64,000 nucleotides of DNA from Caballeronia sp. TF1N1 (GTDB lineage: Bacteria; Pseudomonadota; Gammaproteobacteria; Burkholderiales; Burkholderiaceae). The notes below the pieces were generated by a model. The model was not told the DNA's origin. It did no database searches and saw nothing but the letters and a program-made list of their open reading frames with translations. The stretch lies in the NCBI RefSeq assembly GCF_022878925.1, contig NZ_CP084626.1, positions 1,178,001 through 1,242,000 on the forward strand, given 5' to 3'. Within the stretch, counting starts at the first letter, position 1. Every line of letters begins with the position of its first letter. The translations under genes were made by a program, and so were the position numbers. This document shows, piece after piece, positions 30,113 through 40,106 of the stretch.

Positions 30113-32557
30113 ATGCAATTCCCAGAATCCTGGCTCCGAAGCTTCGTCGATCCCGCACTCACGACCGACGAACTTGCGCACGCACTCACGATGGCCGGTC
30201 TCGAAGTCGAAGACCTGCGGCCGGTCGCGCCGCCGACCAAGAAGATCGTCGTCGGACAAGTGCTGGAAGTGGCGAAGCATCCGGACGCCGACAAGCTCAA
30301 CGTCTGTCAGGTCGATGCCGGCACGGGCGAGCAGTTGAACATCGTGTGCGGCGCGCCGAACGTGACGCCCGGCATCAAGGTGCCAGTCGCGCTGGTCGGC
30401 GCGGAGTTGCCGCCTGCCGAAGCCGGTGGCGCGCCTTTCGCAATCAAGCTCTCGAAGCTGCGCGGTGTCGAAAGCCAGGGCATGCTGTGCTCGGCGCGCG
30501 AACTGAAGCTCTCGGAAGACCATAGCGGCTTGCTGATCCTTCCGGCCGATACGCCGATCGGAGAAGACATTCGCGAAGCGCTCAATCTCGACGACACCGT
30601 CTTCGAGATCAAGCTCACGCCGAACAAGGCGGACTGCCTTTCGGTTTTTGGCGTCGCGCGCGAAACCGCCGCGATCACGGGCGCGACGTTGAAGTCGCTC
30701 GACATGCCGCCGGTCGAGGTCAAGCTCGACGAGAAGCTGCCGGTGAAGATCCTCGCGCCGGATCTGTGCGGACGCTTTTCAGGTCGCGTGATTCGCGGTG
30801 TGAACGCGCGCGCGAAGACGCCGCAATGGATGGTCGAGCGCCTTGAACGCGCCGGTCAACGTGGCATCTCGGCGCTCGTCGATATCTCGAATTTCGTGAT
30901 GCTTGAACTCGGCCGTCCCTCGCACGTGTTCGATCTCGACAAGATTCACGGCGGTATCGAAGTGCGTTGGGGCAAGAAGGGCGAATCGCTCAAGCTGCTC
31001 AACGGCAACACTGTCGAACTGGATGAAACCGTCGGCGTGATCGCGGACGGCGCGCAGGTCGAAAGCCTCGCGGGCATCATGGGCGGCGACAGCACGGCTG
31101 TCACGCTCGATACCACCAACATCTATCTCGAAGCCGCCTTCTGGTGGCCGGACGCCATTCGCGGCCGTGCGCGCAAATACAACTTCTCGACGGACGCCGC
31201 GCATCGCTTCGAACGCGGTGTCGATTACTCGACCACTGTCGAGCATATCGAACGCATTTCGCAACTGATCCTCGACATCTGCGGCGGCGAAGCCGGCCCG
31301 GTGGACGATCGGACCGTCAACGTGCCCGAGCGTCATCCGGTGACCATGCGCGTGTCGCGCGCGCACCGCATTATCGGCGTGGACATTAGCGTGGACATTA
31401 GCGTGGACGAGATCGCACAGATTTTCACGCGTCTGAATCTCGCTTTCGAGCGCGACGGCGATACCTTCAGCGTGACGCCGCCGGCTTATCGCTTCGATAT
31501 CGAGATCGAGGAGGATCTGATCGAGGAAGTCGCGCGCATCTATGGTTTCGAGAAAATTCCCGCGCGCCCGCCGGTTGCTGCCAGCGAAATGCGGCGCACG
31601 AACGAAACGAAGCGCTCGATTCACACATTGCGTCATGCCGTGGCCGCGCGCGACTATTCGGAGACCGTGAACTTCAGTTTCGTCGATGCCGACTGGGAGA
31701 AGGATTTGGCCGGCAACGACAATCCGGTGAAGCTCATCAATCCGATCGCGAGTCAGCTTTCGGTCATGCGCACGACGCTGTTCGGCAGTCTGATCGACGT
31801 ACTGCGCTACAACCTGAACCGGCGCGCGGACCGTATTCGCGTGTTCGAAGCAGGGCGTGTGTTTCTGCGCGATGCATCGGTTACGGCGGGCGAATTGGCT
31901 GTCGAAGGTTTCGCGCAACCGAAGATGATCGGCGGTCTCGCCTACGGTCCCGCGCTCGACGAGCAATGGGGCGCGCCGTCGCGCAGCGTCGACTTCTTCG
32001 ACGTGAAGAGCGACGTCGAAGCGCTGTTCGCTCCCGTCGTGCCGCGCTTCGTGAAGGCGGAGCATCCGGCGCTGCATCCGGGACGCAGCGCGCGTGTCGA
32101 AGTGGCGGGCCGGGCGGTGGGCTGGATCGGCGAACTGCATCCGCGCTGGCAGCAAAAGTACGACCTGCCGCATGCGCCGATCCTCTTCGAAATCGAAGCG
32201 GACGCGTTGATGGATCGCGCGCTGCCGGCGCCTTCGGAAGTGTCGAAATTCCCGCCTGTGCGGCGTGATATCGCCGTCGTCGTGGATCAGAAAGTACCGC
32301 TCCAGGCGTTGCTCGACGAGCTTGAAAATGCCCGTTCGGAACCTGCCTGCAAGCACGTCACAAGGGTTGCGCTTTTCGACGAATTTCGTCCAAAATCAAA
32401 TACTTCCGGTGGGTTGGCGGAGCACGAGAAAAGTCTTGCCTTCCGTGTTACGTTGCAAGATACTGGCGGCACGCTTCAGGATGAAACGGTCGATACGGCC
32501 ATCAAAACGCTGGTGGATCGCCTGGCTCGAGTACACGGCGCGCGGTTGCGCGGATAG
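30113..32557 (+). CDS. pheT: Phenylalanine-tRNA ligase beta subunit
   Basis: The 814-residue protein has the EMAP-like tRNA-binding domain (about 40-150), the B3/B4 editing domain, B5, the inactive class II core and the C-terminal FDX anticodon-binding domain (about 720-814). It edits Tyr-tRNA-Phe. A 12-bp duplication in the B5 region repeats V-D-I-S (near residues 423-432) without breaking the frame. pheS lies 78 bases upstream. Confidence 0.97.
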   Translation: MQFPESWLRSFVDPALTTDELAHALTMAGLEVEDLRPVAPPTKKIVVGQVLEVAKHPDADKLNVCQVDAGTGEQLNIVCGAPNVTPGIKVPVALVGAELPPAEAGGAPFAIKLSKLRGVESQGMLCSARELKLSEDHSGLLILPADTPIGEDIREALNLDDTVFEIKLTPNKADCLSVFGVARETAAITGATLKSLDMPPVEVKLDEKLPVKILAPDLCGRFSGRVIRGVNARAKTPQWMVERLERAGQRGISALVDISNFVMLELGRPSHVFDLDKIHGGIEVRWGKKGESLKLLNGNTVELDETVGVIADGAQVESLAGIMGGDSTAVTLDTTNIYLEAAFWWPDAIRGRARKYNFSTDAAHRFERGVDYSTTVEHIERISQLILDICGGEAGPVDDRTVNVPERHPVTMRVSRAHRIIGVDISVDISVDEIAQIFTRLNLAFERDGDTFSVTPPAYRFDIEIEEDLIEEVARIYGFEKIPARPPVAASEMRRTNETKRSIHTLRHAVAARDYSETVNFSFVDADWEKDLAGNDNPVKLINPIASQLSVMRTTLFGSLIDVLRYNLNRRADRIRVFEAGRVFLRDASVTAGELAVEGFAQPKMIGGLAYGPALDEQWGAPSRSVDFFDVKSDVEALFAPVVPRFVKAEHPALHPGRSARVEVAGRAVGWIGELHPRWQQKYDLPHAPILFEIEADALMDRALPAPSEVSKFPPVRRDIAVVVDQKVPLQALLDELENARSEPACKHVTRVALFDEFRPKSNTSGGLAEHEKSLAFRVTLQDTGGTLQDETVDTAIKTLVDRLARVHGARLRG
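31379..31408 (+). repeat. In-frame 12-bp tandem duplication inside pheT
   Basis: GTGGACATTAGC occurs twice in a row, followed by GTGGAC (2.5 units), giving [10 protein letters not shown] in the protein. The exact identity points to a recent slippage event. Confidence 0.9.
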
Positions 32558-32629
32558 CCTGCGGTTGGGCATGTAGTTGGCCTGCAGTTGGCTTAGTCCG
32601 TCTTCATCGTCGTCCGCCGTTTTACCGAT

Positions 32630-33037
32630 ATGAACCAAATGAACTCGAGTGATTTCGAAGCCCTTCTCTCGGCGCAGCGTAGCGCCATGACCCGAGATAT
32701 CCCGACTTCGGGCGCCGTGTCCAATGACACGCCCACGCTCACGAAAGCCGAACTGGCCGAGATGCTGTTCGACCACGTCGGCTTGAACAAGCGCGAAGCG
32801 AAAGACATGGTCGAAGCCTTCTTCGAAGTCATTCGCGACGCGCTCGAAAGCGGCGATAGCGTCAAACTCTCCGGCTTCGGCAACTTCCAGTTGCGCGACA
32901 AGCCGCAGCGTCCGGGACGCAATCCGAAGACTGGCGAAGCCATTCCTATCGCGGCACGGCGGGTCGTCACATTTCATGCAAGTCAGAAGTTGAAGGCGCT
33001 GGTGGAAACGGGAGCGGAGTCAGGTCTCACGCGTTGA
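32630..33037 (+). CDS. ihfA: Integration host factor subunit alpha
   Basis: The 135-residue protein has the HU/IHF domain from about residue 38: [20 protein letters not shown], then the DNA-binding arm with [18 protein letters not shown] 36-residue N-terminal extension precedes the domain (E. coli IhfA has 99 residues). ATG codons at residues 1, 4 and 20 leave the real start open. It bends DNA as a dimer with IhfB and lies after pheT as in many proteobacteria. Confidence 0.95.
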   Translation: MNQMNSSDFEALLSAQRSAMTRDIPTSGAVSNDTPTLTKAELAEMLFDHVGLNKREAKDMVEAFFEVIRDALESGDSVKLSGFGNFQLRDKPQRPGRNPKTGEAIPIAARRVVTFHASQKLKALVETGAESGLTR

Positions 33038-33121
33038 ATTCGCTCATGCGCTGAACATCGCGCGAATCGCTTTTGCTTGCCGTGCTTCATCGACATCACT
33101 CACCAAGATGGTTGATCGACG

Positions 33122-33505
33122 ATGGAAAAAGTCGTCTTGCCTCCGATCCCGGCCAAGCGTTATTTCACGATTGGCGAAGTCAGCGAGCTGTGCGGTGTCA
33201 AGCCGCACGTGCTGCGCTATTGGGAGCAGGAGTTTACGCAGCTGAGGCCGGTCAAGCGGCGCGGCAATCGGCGCTACTATCAGCATCATGAAGTGCTGCT
33301 GATCCGGCGGATTCGCGAACTGCTATACGAGCAGGGATTCACCATCAACGGCGCGCGTAATCGGCTTGATTCGCAAGGCCGCCCGATCAGCGATGACGCC
33401 GAAGCCGAAGATATCGAGGGCGTAGCGGCTGCGCCTTCAGCGGGCGTCGATGTCGATCAGTTGCGCAAGGAGATCACGCAGGTGATCGATTTGCTCGGTG
33501 GCTGA
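33122..33505 (+). CDS. MerR family regulator
   Basis: The 127-residue protein has an N-terminal MerR winged helix (about 12-80: YFTIGEVSELCGVKPHVLRY, then RRGNRRYYQ), then a short acidic linker and a coiled C-terminal end. It lacks metal-binding Cys residues. It follows ihfA, its constant neighbour in proteobacteria, and is like the small MerR proteins of unknown target found there. Confidence 0.92.
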   Translation: MEKVVLPPIPAKRYFTIGEVSELCGVKPHVLRYWEQEFTQLRPVKRRGNRRYYQHHEVLLIRRIRELLYEQGFTINGARNRLDSQGRPISDDAEAEDIEGVAAAPSAGVDVDQLRKEITQVIDLLGG

Positions 33506-33531
33506 ATGCCGCTTGTCTTGTAGGAATGACC

Positions 33532-33561
33532 AATGCCGCGACGGATTCGCGGCATTTTTTT
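33532..33561 (+). terminator. Rho-independent terminator after merR
   Basis: AATGCCGCGA and TCGCGGCATT pair over 10 bp around a 5-base loop, followed by T residues. It marks the left end of the conserved operon; the accessory segment begins beyond it. Confidence 0.9.
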
Positions 33562-33665
33562 GGTCTGTGTGCATTGCGTTCCGAGTGCGACTGCGCGAAG
33601 AACATGGGCTGTATGGTGCCGGTCTACCCGCACAATGGCGAATCACAAAGCATGGGTTGGATCTA

Positions 33666-33980
33666 TCAACCGACGGTCAGGTTCGCGCTTGGCGCCTCTA
33701 CACCAACCGACCAGTACACAAGGCTCGGCCCCATACCCATAGGCGGATAGATACGCCAGTCATCAGGTCCGTGATGGAAGAAGTACAGCGCAAAGCGCCC
33801 GCCATTCTTGTATGCGCTCACACATACATAGCGGCTCCCGCCCAGATAGATGCGGCCGAACCGTGTAACGCGCGCGGATGACACCGAAACGAACCATCTC
33901 GCGACTTCGAGACGTAAACTGGAAGTTCGGGCTGAAAGCGGTTGCCTTTGAACGACAGGCGCGAGAGCAAGCGAAGGCAT
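33666..33980 (-). CDS. Hypothetical protein, 104 aa
   Basis: The ATG at 33978-33980 has AAGGAA 9 bases upstream. The product is rich in aromatic residues in its second half (RYVCVSAYKNGGRFALYFFH, then DDWRIYPPMG), which looks like a beta-rich folded domain rather than random frame. I recognise no family. Another frame is open on the plus strand over the same stretch but has poorer composition. It stands alone at the left of the accessory segment. Confidence 0.5.
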   Translation of the reverse strand: MPSLALAPVVQRQPLSARTSSLRLEVARWFVSVSSARVTRFGRIYLGGSRYVCVSAYKNGGRFALYFFHHGPDDWRIYPPMGMGPSLVYWSVGVEAPSANLTVG

Positions 33981-34890
33981 CAGGCGGCGTTCCTTATACG
34001 TCACTTTAAGATTAGAGCTTAAGGGCCTGACTTACAAGTGGTTTTTGTGCCTTTTAAGTCTGAGTAAAAGCGGGCGATTGCTTTAGGGAGACGATGCTTT
34101 CTTGTTTCCGATCTGCAGTGGAAACCGATGAATCAATCGCTTCGGAACAAACTACAGACGGTTTCGGCGAGCATACCGCAAACGTTTGCTCTACGAGCTA
34201 CTTTTCAGCGTGCAAAGTCATGCGCAATTGAGAAAAGCAGCGATTAGCTTTCACGTGCTTTGAAGCAAGCGGTGCCATAGCGCTTCGGAAAGTTTGATTA
34301 GGGCGACAGTATTGTCAAATGCGTCGACTGTTCTTCGTTATCCATACGCCGCAGAAATTGCGATGCATCGACCGGACAAAATAGCGCTTCTGTGCGGACT
34401 AACGGCGGATTAGTCCGTCGAGCTTCTACCCGCTGGTTCGGTGCCTTGCTTTTTTTATGCGGTGAGCGGGTCGTTGAGCGTCGCGTCAAAATCGCGTTAA
34501 GGCAGGCACGGCCAATCATCGCGAACGCCGCGAGTTCAGTGTTTTTTGCATTGCATGCAGCGCGCAAACCTATCTGAACGTTTTAGCGCGCCCATTTTCG
34601 CGTATGAACTTCGGCGTGGCGACTGCCGCCCATTTTTCTGCACACGTGCGGGAGAGCATGGTCAGAAGAGGATAAGCAACTCTCGGATTTCGCACGACGA
34701 GTCGGCCCATCTCGAGCAGCACGGCAATTCTCTGGCGGCGATGCATTCGTAAAGTCCAGGATGTGCGACGGTGGTCCCTGTCCGACGGTCGATTGACAAA
34801 GGACGGTATTCGCGGAGCAAGAGGCATCATCACTACAGGCGCCTGGCGCCGAGTGACCATTGCATTACGACAACGCTTGCAATCGCTAGA
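33981..34890. other. Gene-poor stretch, no supported gene
   Basis: About 910 bases with lower GC than the flanks. Two short minus-strand frames (34298-34567 and 34570-34860) lack ribosome sites and coherent composition. I see no RNA gene, transposase remnant or tandem repeat. It looks like decayed accessory DNA. Confidence 0.6.
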
Positions 34891-35298
34891 TCAGCTCTGT
34901 TGAGCAAGACGGCACTGTCGACTGACCACCTGATGTGCGGCGTCGATAGCTTCCAGGAACTGTTGCATGCCTGCCTGACGTGCCTCGCCATTGGCGATGA
35001 ATTGCAAGGCTTCAAGAGCATCCACTTGCAGCAGATGGCCGGACGTGTTTGCCAGGTCTTTGATTTCAGCGTGCTTGCGTTCTAGTTCCTCAAGCACGGC
35101 CTTGGGCCAAGGCCGTTCAGGATCAGTCTGATACATGACTCGGAACACAACGCCCGAAAGCTCGGCGAGCGTGCCGAGCACTTCACGATAGACATGTGCG
35201 AGTGCATCCGCTGTCACCTCCGGCTTCTTGTCTCGACGCCCGAGATAGTGGAGGCTGGCGGTGGCACCGCGGACGACAACTGAGAGAATGGCTGACAC
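34891..35298 (-). CDS. Hypothetical helical protein, 135 aa
   Basis: The frame starts at a GTG (35296-35298) with a GGGG stretch upstream; no better start is seen. The product is coherent and mostly helical: VTADALAHVYREVLGTLAEL, then ELERKHAEIKDL and LQVDALEALQFIA, with heptad-like spacing of Leu and Ala. No membrane span or known motif is visible. Codon use resembles neighbouring real genes better than the sequence around it. The function is unknown. Confidence 0.6.
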   Translation of the reverse strand: MSAILSVVVRGATASLHYLGRRDKKPEVTADALAHVYREVLGTLAELSGVVFRVMYQTDPERPWPKAVLEELERKHAEIKDLANTSGHLLQVDALEALQFIANGEARQAGMQQFLEAIDAAHQVVSRQCRLAQQS

Positions 35299-35818
35299 GG
35301 CACGCCCCGATTTTTTATTTAATGATCATGATCGGAATATGAGGCAGTCTGGTTAGAAGTTGAGTGCGCCACTTAACGAAACGCCGCAATCAGCGTCAGG
35401 CCTGTCGAAAGTTTGGCGTGATTTGCATGACACTCGCGTGCCTTGCGGCTTTTCAGGTGGCGATCAGTGGTGCAACGGCAAATACTGCGTGTGCCTAACA
35501 GTCGCGGCCGCTCGAAGTGATCCGATGATTTGTCGATAGATTGCGCGAAGAAGCGGTTGTCCGCATAGAAGCGCATGGGTCAAATGATTTTTGGCAGTAG
35601 GCTCTGCTCGGTGATAACGGGCAAGGCGATTCCGCACAAGAGAGTACAGCTAGGATCGGCAACGCGTCGATGCCGCAAGCGGAGCCGGCATCGGACACGC
35701 CTACAGGAGCTCTGTAGAGAGGGCAGTGCGGCTTCATCACCCGTGGTCCTTCAGAGACGCATTCCTCATCGTTGAACGAGAAGCGAATGAACAAGACGCC
35801 AAACGAATCCGCCATCCG
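35299..35818. other. Gene-poor stretch, no supported gene
   Basis: About 520 bases of mixed composition. Short overlapping frames exist on both strands, but none has a ribosome site or a protein-like pattern. No RNA gene or repeat was found. Confidence 0.6.
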
Positions 35819-36427
35819 TCAAACCGAATTCTCAAACAGCATCAGAAAATCATTTATATCTGTGCTTTTCATCAAGAGCGGATTCAACGTCTCCGGATTG
35901 TGTTCCCACCAACGTGAGTCGAGTAATCGGGCTATCACGTCTGGCTCGAAGCGATAACGCAGAACGCGCTGCGGATTACCGACGACTATCGCGTAAGCAG
36001 GAACATCTTTGCTGATCGTGGCGCCCGCCCCGATGATCGCTCCGGTGTGGATCGTAACGCCTGAAAGGATGGTGGTGTTTGCGCCGACCCAGACATCGTT
36101 GCCAATGACGACGTCTCCCTTCCATCTATTGGAAGCGTTTATTTGATGCAGCGTCGTGTTCGTAGACAACGAAAGCTTCGGATGCTCGCCGCCTAGCACG
36201 AATGTTGCTCCCTGAGCAATTGAGCAGTAATGCCCAACCTCAAATGCACACGGAGCCCCCCAGTAATAAACGGTTGGTCGGTTTATATGACTGTGGTTAC
36301 CGACCGCGACTTTGATTTCCTGAACTGGGAAAAAGAACCGTCCGTCAGTCACTTCCGGTGGCGGTAACGGAACCTCGACTGCCGGTTGCGGAGCCTTTCT
36401 CGAAAAAAATTTAGATAGCGGCTTCAT
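35819..36427 (-). CDS. CatB-related O-acetyltransferase (hexapeptide repeat)
   Basis: The 202-residue protein has a left-handed beta-helix of hexapeptide repeats (about 40-165), with VGHYCSIAQGATFVLGGEHP and the block GDVVIGNDVWVGANTTILSG that marks the xenobiotic acetyltransferase (CatB/VatD) group, whose catalytic His is in the HP region. It would transfer acetyl from acetyl-CoA to a sugar, streptogramin or similar hydroxyl. The first 30 residues are Pro-rich and atypical. GC is lower than in the core, suggesting transfer. It stands alone. Confidence 0.88.
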   Translation of the reverse strand: MKPLSKFFSRKAPQPAVEVPLPPPEVTDGRFFFPVQEIKVAVGNHSHINRPTVYYWGAPCAFEVGHYCSIAQGATFVLGGEHPKLSLSTNTTLHQINASNRWKGDVVIGNDVWVGANTTILSGVTIHTGAIIGAGATISKDVPAYAIVVGNPQRVLRYRFEPDVIARLLDSRWWEHNPETLNPLLMKSTDINDFLMLFENSV

Positions 36428-36959
36428 GCTTCATCACCTGTCTCGCGCGCTGGGGCCGTTGTGAAAGTCGTCGTTGTCAAGCCGATTAGCCGGACGGCGC
36501 TGTGCACACGAGTCCTTCGTATCCACACTGTTGGCCCGTGCTAGAAGACACTTGAGCTTGGCTCGTGGCGCTACTACGAGCCGCCGTCACGCAGGCAGGC
36601 ATGATAGCAAGCGGGGCGAAATGACTTTGAATTCGTTGATGTGCGAGACAGAGCCGATCTTCCTCTCGCCATGACGAAGCCCGCGGCAAAGTGTGACGCT
36701 TCCTCGCTATTGCGGGCGAAAGTATCTGACGGTCGGTGGCGCAAAAAACGATGCTGCGGAAGCGGCGCGGCGGAAGGTAAAGAGGCGTCTCACGCCTGGC
36801 TGGACGCGGACGTGCGCAGGCATCCGACTATGAAACCGCTCATTCCGCTGCTAGTTATCCAATATGAGTTCTTCGAGGTTGATGGCTATCAGCCAGCTCG
36901 GGGGAGACTACGAACGCAGCGACTTGCTGATCTTCCGTCGCCCAACACAACGACTAGCC
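36428..36959. other. Intergenic stretch, no supported gene
   Basis: About 530 bases between two minus-strand genes. Short frames occur on both strands without ribosome sites. No RNA, repeat or insertion-sequence end is recognised. Confidence 0.6.
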
Positions 36960-37355
36960 TTAAAGTTCGGAGGCCCGGGCCAGTGCAAGCGTGTCGATGT
37001 ACTCGCGAATGCTCGCGACTTTGCCATTGCGAACGATGATGGCAAAGATCCAGTGGTCTTCGAAGGTCTTGTTCGTGGCTTTGATTCGGCCCGTCGCGAA
37101 GCCGACGACCAGAACCCGGTCACCCTGAGCAACGAATTCGGGCGGGGCGGGGTAGGACGTATCCACCATCTCGGACGCCTTCTGCAACAGGTTCGCCAAG
37201 TCCGCGTGTCCACGGTGGGTGCCGGCCAGCGCCCACTCGCCCGGAACGATCCACTCGATGTCTTCTGCGGAAATGGCCAGCAAAGCTTGCTTATCGCCGC
37301 TGCCCAGCGCGGCAAAGAAATCCTTCACGACCTGGACGTTCGCTTGTGCGTTCAT
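36960..37355 (-). CDS. SnoaL-like / nuclear transport factor 2 family protein
   Basis: The ATG at 37353-37355 has GGAGAG 6 bases upstream; the product has 131 residues. It has the cone-shaped NTF2-like fold pattern: VVKDFFAALGSGDKQALLAI, a central DIEWIVPGEW, and a closing KVASIREYIDT strand. Such proteins often are small isomerases, hydrolases or ligand binders. It lies downstream of an SDR gene on the same strand, with a 199-base gap, and probably belongs to the first HxlR module. Confidence 0.85.
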   Translation of the reverse strand: MNAQANVQVVKDFFAALGSGDKQALLAISAEDIEWIVPGEWALAGTHRGHADLANLLQKASEMVDTSYPAPPEFVAQGDRVLVVGFATGRIKATNKTFEDHWIFAIIVRNGKVASIREYIDTLALARASEL

Positions 37356-37554
37356 CGGTATCTCTCCACGTTTGTGACACAAGCCCGCAACAGGAACAGG
37401 TCGCGCTCTTACGTCGGACGGCCGCTGCTCCATCGATGTGCCGCGCGTTTTGCAGTCCAACACGCGGCACTTAGGACCCACGCTTTTCGCCGTCGACCAA
37501 CAAGCCCACTGAAGGGGCACTGCGAGCGACGTTAGCCAGAGCCGCCACAACACA

Positions 37555-38289
37555 TCAAAGTTGCGCCAAGCCGCCGTCGACGGCCACCTCGCTGGCGGTC
37601 ATGAAGCTGCTGTCCGACGACGCGAGAAAGGCAGCCACCGCTCCGACCTCGGCCGGATCGGCCATGCGCTGAAGCGGAGTCATCGAGGCGAAAATCTTCT
37701 GGCCTTCCTCGCCCAGCGCTTCCTTCGCGAGTTCGGTTGCCGTCGCCCCGGGTGACAACACGTTCACACGGATGCCGGTGCCTTTCAGGTCCTCCGCCCA
37801 CGTTCGCGCGAGGTTGCGCACGGCCGCCTTGCTCGCGCTGTAGGCGCTCATTCCGGGAGCGCCCGTAGTGCCGGCGCTCGATCCGGTCAGGATGATCGAA
37901 CCGCCATCGCGCATCAGCGGCAACGCCTTCTGGACCGTGAAGATCGAACCCTTCACATTGGTGTCGAAGGCTTCGTCGATGTGCTCGGCGGTGATCTTGC
38001 CGAGCGCTAGCTGGCTTCCCGCGCCGGCATTCGCAAAGACGATATCGAGGGTCCCGCGCTCGTCCTTCACCGCAGCATAAAGTCGGTCGAGGTCGGCCTC
38101 ATCCGAGACCGAGCCCTTTACCGCGCGGGCATTGGGCCCGAGGTCGGCCACGGCATCGTCGAGTGCGTCTTGCCGACGGCCGAAGATGAAGACGAAAGCG
38201 CCTTCCTCGATGAAGCGCTTCGCTGCCGCGCGGCCAATGCCCGTGGCGCCACCGGTGATGACAGCCGTCTTTCCGTTAAGTCTGGTCAT
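37555..38289 (-). CDS. SDR family oxidoreductase
   Basis: From the ATG at 38287-38289, with GAAGGA 8 bases upstream, the product has 244 residues. It has TGGATGIG (cofactor loop), NAGAGS and the catalytic Y-x3-K in YSASK, plus an active Ser in GSSAGT. It is divergent from an HxlR regulator, which probably controls it, possibly as a quinone or aldehyde reductase under electrophile stress. The frame is open further upstream, through the regulatory region. Confidence 0.92.
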   Translation of the reverse strand: MTRLNGKTAVITGGATGIGRAAAKRFIEEGAFVFIFGRRQDALDDAVADLGPNARAVKGSVSDEADLDRLYAAVKDERGTLDIVFANAGAGSQLALGKITAEHIDEAFDTNVKGSIFTVQKALPLMRDGGSIILTGSSAGTTGAPGMSAYSASKAAVRNLARTWAEDLKGTGIRVNVLSPGATATELAKEALGEEGQKIFASMTPLQRMADPAEVGAVAAFLASSDSSFMTASEVAVDGGLAQL

Positions 38290-38339
38290 GTCGTGCATCC
38301 TTCTTTCAAGTTGTACGGAAGCAGGAATTGCTTGCTTGA

Positions 38340-38379
38340 AACAAGTATGCAGTTGGACTAACCTAAGAACAAGTATGCA
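38340..38379. promoter_or_regulatory. Direct repeats, candidate HxlR operator
   Basis: AACAAGTATGCA occurs exactly at 38340-38351 and at 38368-38379, 28 bases apart, between the divergent SDR and HxlR genes. HxlR/YodB-type regulators bind such promoter-proximal repeats as dimers. Assignment is inferred from position and exact identity. Confidence 0.55.
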
Positions 38380-38398
38380 CCTTTTGGTAACCACGAAA

Positions 38399-38767
38399 AT
38401 GACCGACTGTTCTCCTACCTGCGGTGGCTGCTACTCTTACGGGCTAGCCGCGACCCTCAGCATCATCGCGGGCAAATGGAAGCCACTGATCTTGTACTTC
38501 CTGCTCGACGGCCCGAAGCGCTACGGCGAACTCAAGCGCAATGTCCACGGCGTCAGCGCCAAGGTGCTGATCCAACAATTGAAGGAACTCGAAGCCGATC
38601 GCGTCCTCGCGCGGACCGACTATCAGGAGGTGCCACCGCGCGTGGACTACACGCTGACGCCGCTCGGTCGAAGCCTGGCCGACAAGATCGTCCCGCTGTG
38701 CACTTGGGGAACCGAGAATATGGCCGAAATGGTGAACATGCTCGCTGAGCGCGACAGGTTGAAATAA
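38399..38767 (+). CDS. HxlR family transcriptional regulator
   Basis: The 122-residue product starts MTDCSPTCGGCYSYGLAATL and carries the HxlR winged helix: IAGKWKPLILYFLLDGPKRY, then VSAKVLIQQLKELEADRVL. Cys residues at positions 4, 8 and 11 resemble the redox-sensing Cys of YodB/HypR-type members. It is divergent from the SDR gene. An ATG eight codons upstream is possible, but this start matches the family. Confidence 0.9.
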   Translation: MTDCSPTCGGCYSYGLAATLSIIAGKWKPLILYFLLDGPKRYGELKRNVHGVSAKVLIQQLKELEADRVLARTDYQEVPPRVDYTLTPLGRSLADKIVPLCTWGTENMAEMVNMLAERDRLK

Positions 38768-38827
38768 AAGACAGCCGACATCCACGTTCAACGCGCTATC
38801 AAAACGTGCCCGCGCCGTTTTCGCCAC

Positions 38828-39766
38828 TCAAAGAGCAGGGAAGTAGTGGCCATTGTCGAGGTCCTCGATCAGGCCGGGCTGGGCAGGCTTCCAGCCGAGA
38901 GCCTGACGCGTGATGAGATTGGACGCCGGAAGGTCCAGCGTGACCAGGTTTGTCAGGAAGCCAAAATATCCCGGCAGCATCAGCACGTCGATGGGAATGC
39001 TCACGGCCGGCAGGCCCAGGCGGCTGCCGATGGCCTCGGCGATCTCGCGCAAAGCGATGCCCTCGCCCTCGATGCCGTGCCAACTTTTGCCAGCCGGACC
39101 TTTCTCCAGCGCGAGACGGAACAAGGTGGCGAGGTCGCGGCCATGCACGGCCGGCCACAAGTTTGCGCCGTCTCCCGGATAACCGATGGCGCCCTTGTCC
39201 TTTGCGAGCGCAATCAGCAACGGGAGGAAGCCTGCATCGCTTGTGCTGTGCGCGATGGGAGGAATCCGCACGACCGAAGACCGCACGCCCCGCTGCGCGA
39301 GTGCGATGACGGCGAGCTCCACAACGTTACGAACTCGCAGCGTTCCTTTGTATGCATCGCCGGCCGGAAGGGCAGGGTCGTCCTCGCTGACGGGCCGGCC
39401 GAGGCTTTCCCATCCGGGTGAGCCGATGCTCGCCGACACGACCAGCGGCTTGCCGGTTCCGGCCAGTGCGTCGCCATACGCGAGCATGATCCGGAGTTCC
39501 GCGGCGGCCACGGCATCGAGCCCGCCAGAGGGAAGCAGGTCTTGTCTATGCGCGACATGGATGACACCGTCTGACTCCGACGCCGCGGCCTTCAGTTCAC
39601 TAAGATCGGAGATATCGCCGCGACGCACCTTTGCGCCGAGCGCGGACACCGCCGCCGCTGATTTGTCCGACCTGGCGAGGCCGGTTACCTCGTGGCCGGC
39701 GGCGATGAGCTCGGGAATGATGTATGAACCGATATGGCCGGTCCCGCCCGTGACGAAAACGTGCAT
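38828..39766 (-). CDS. Extended SDR / NAD-dependent epimerase-like protein
   Basis: The 312-residue protein has the atypical SDR Rossmann motif FVTGGTGHIGSYI at the N-terminus, GDISDLSEL around residue 55 and the HRQD/VVSASIG region; a proper Y-x3-K is replaced by DAYKGTLRV. It resembles NAD(P)-binding proteins such as epimerases and NmrA-like sensors. It lies 52 bases downstream of the interrupted reductase gene and would have been in its operon; the insertion element probably reduces its transcription. Confidence 0.88.
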   Translation of the reverse strand: MHVFVTGGTGHIGSYIIPELIAAGHEVTGLARSDKSAAAVSALGAKVRRGDISDLSELKAAASESDGVIHVAHRQDLLPSGGLDAVAAAELRIMLAYGDALAGTGKPLVVSASIGSPGWESLGRPVSEDDPALPAGDAYKGTLRVRNVVELAVIALAQRGVRSSVVRIPPIAHSTSDAGFLPLLIALAKDKGAIGYPGDGANLWPAVHGRDLATLFRLALEKGPAGKSWHGIEGEGIALREIAEAIGSRLGLPAVSIPIDVLMLPGYFGFLTNLVTLDLPASNLITRQALGWKPAQPGLIEDLDNGHYFPAL

Positions 39767-40098
39767 GTTATTGCTCCCTCCAGAAGATGTGATGCGAGAT
39801 GTCGTGGCACCGATGCAATCAGCCGAGCAGGCTGACGCCGATTGAGAAGTTGGCGTGCTTGACGGAGTGAGTGAGGAGTCCCAGCGACAGCAGGCTGACG
39901 TGCTCCAGCGTCTTCGCCATGAGCAGCGGCCCGGTATCCATCGGGCGCAGTCCGAGGCTCGCGACGAATCCCGAGACGCGTGCTTTCGCCTGTGCGTCGT
40001 CCCCGGCGATGAATACGTCCAATAGGCGGCCCTCTACTGGACCGGCAGCCAGGACGTGAGAAAACAGGGTGTTGAACGCCTTGACGATTTTCGCGTCG

Positions 40099-40106
40099 GT
40101 AGGCGC
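40099..40106. repeat. Left target-site duplication of the IS256 element
   Basis: GTAGGCGC, identical to the copy at 41480-41487 on the other side of the element. Confidence 0.95.

Noticed and set aside
34298..34860. Two short minus-strand frames (34298-34567 and 34570-34860).
   Set aside because: No ribosome sites, random-looking composition, no recognised motif.
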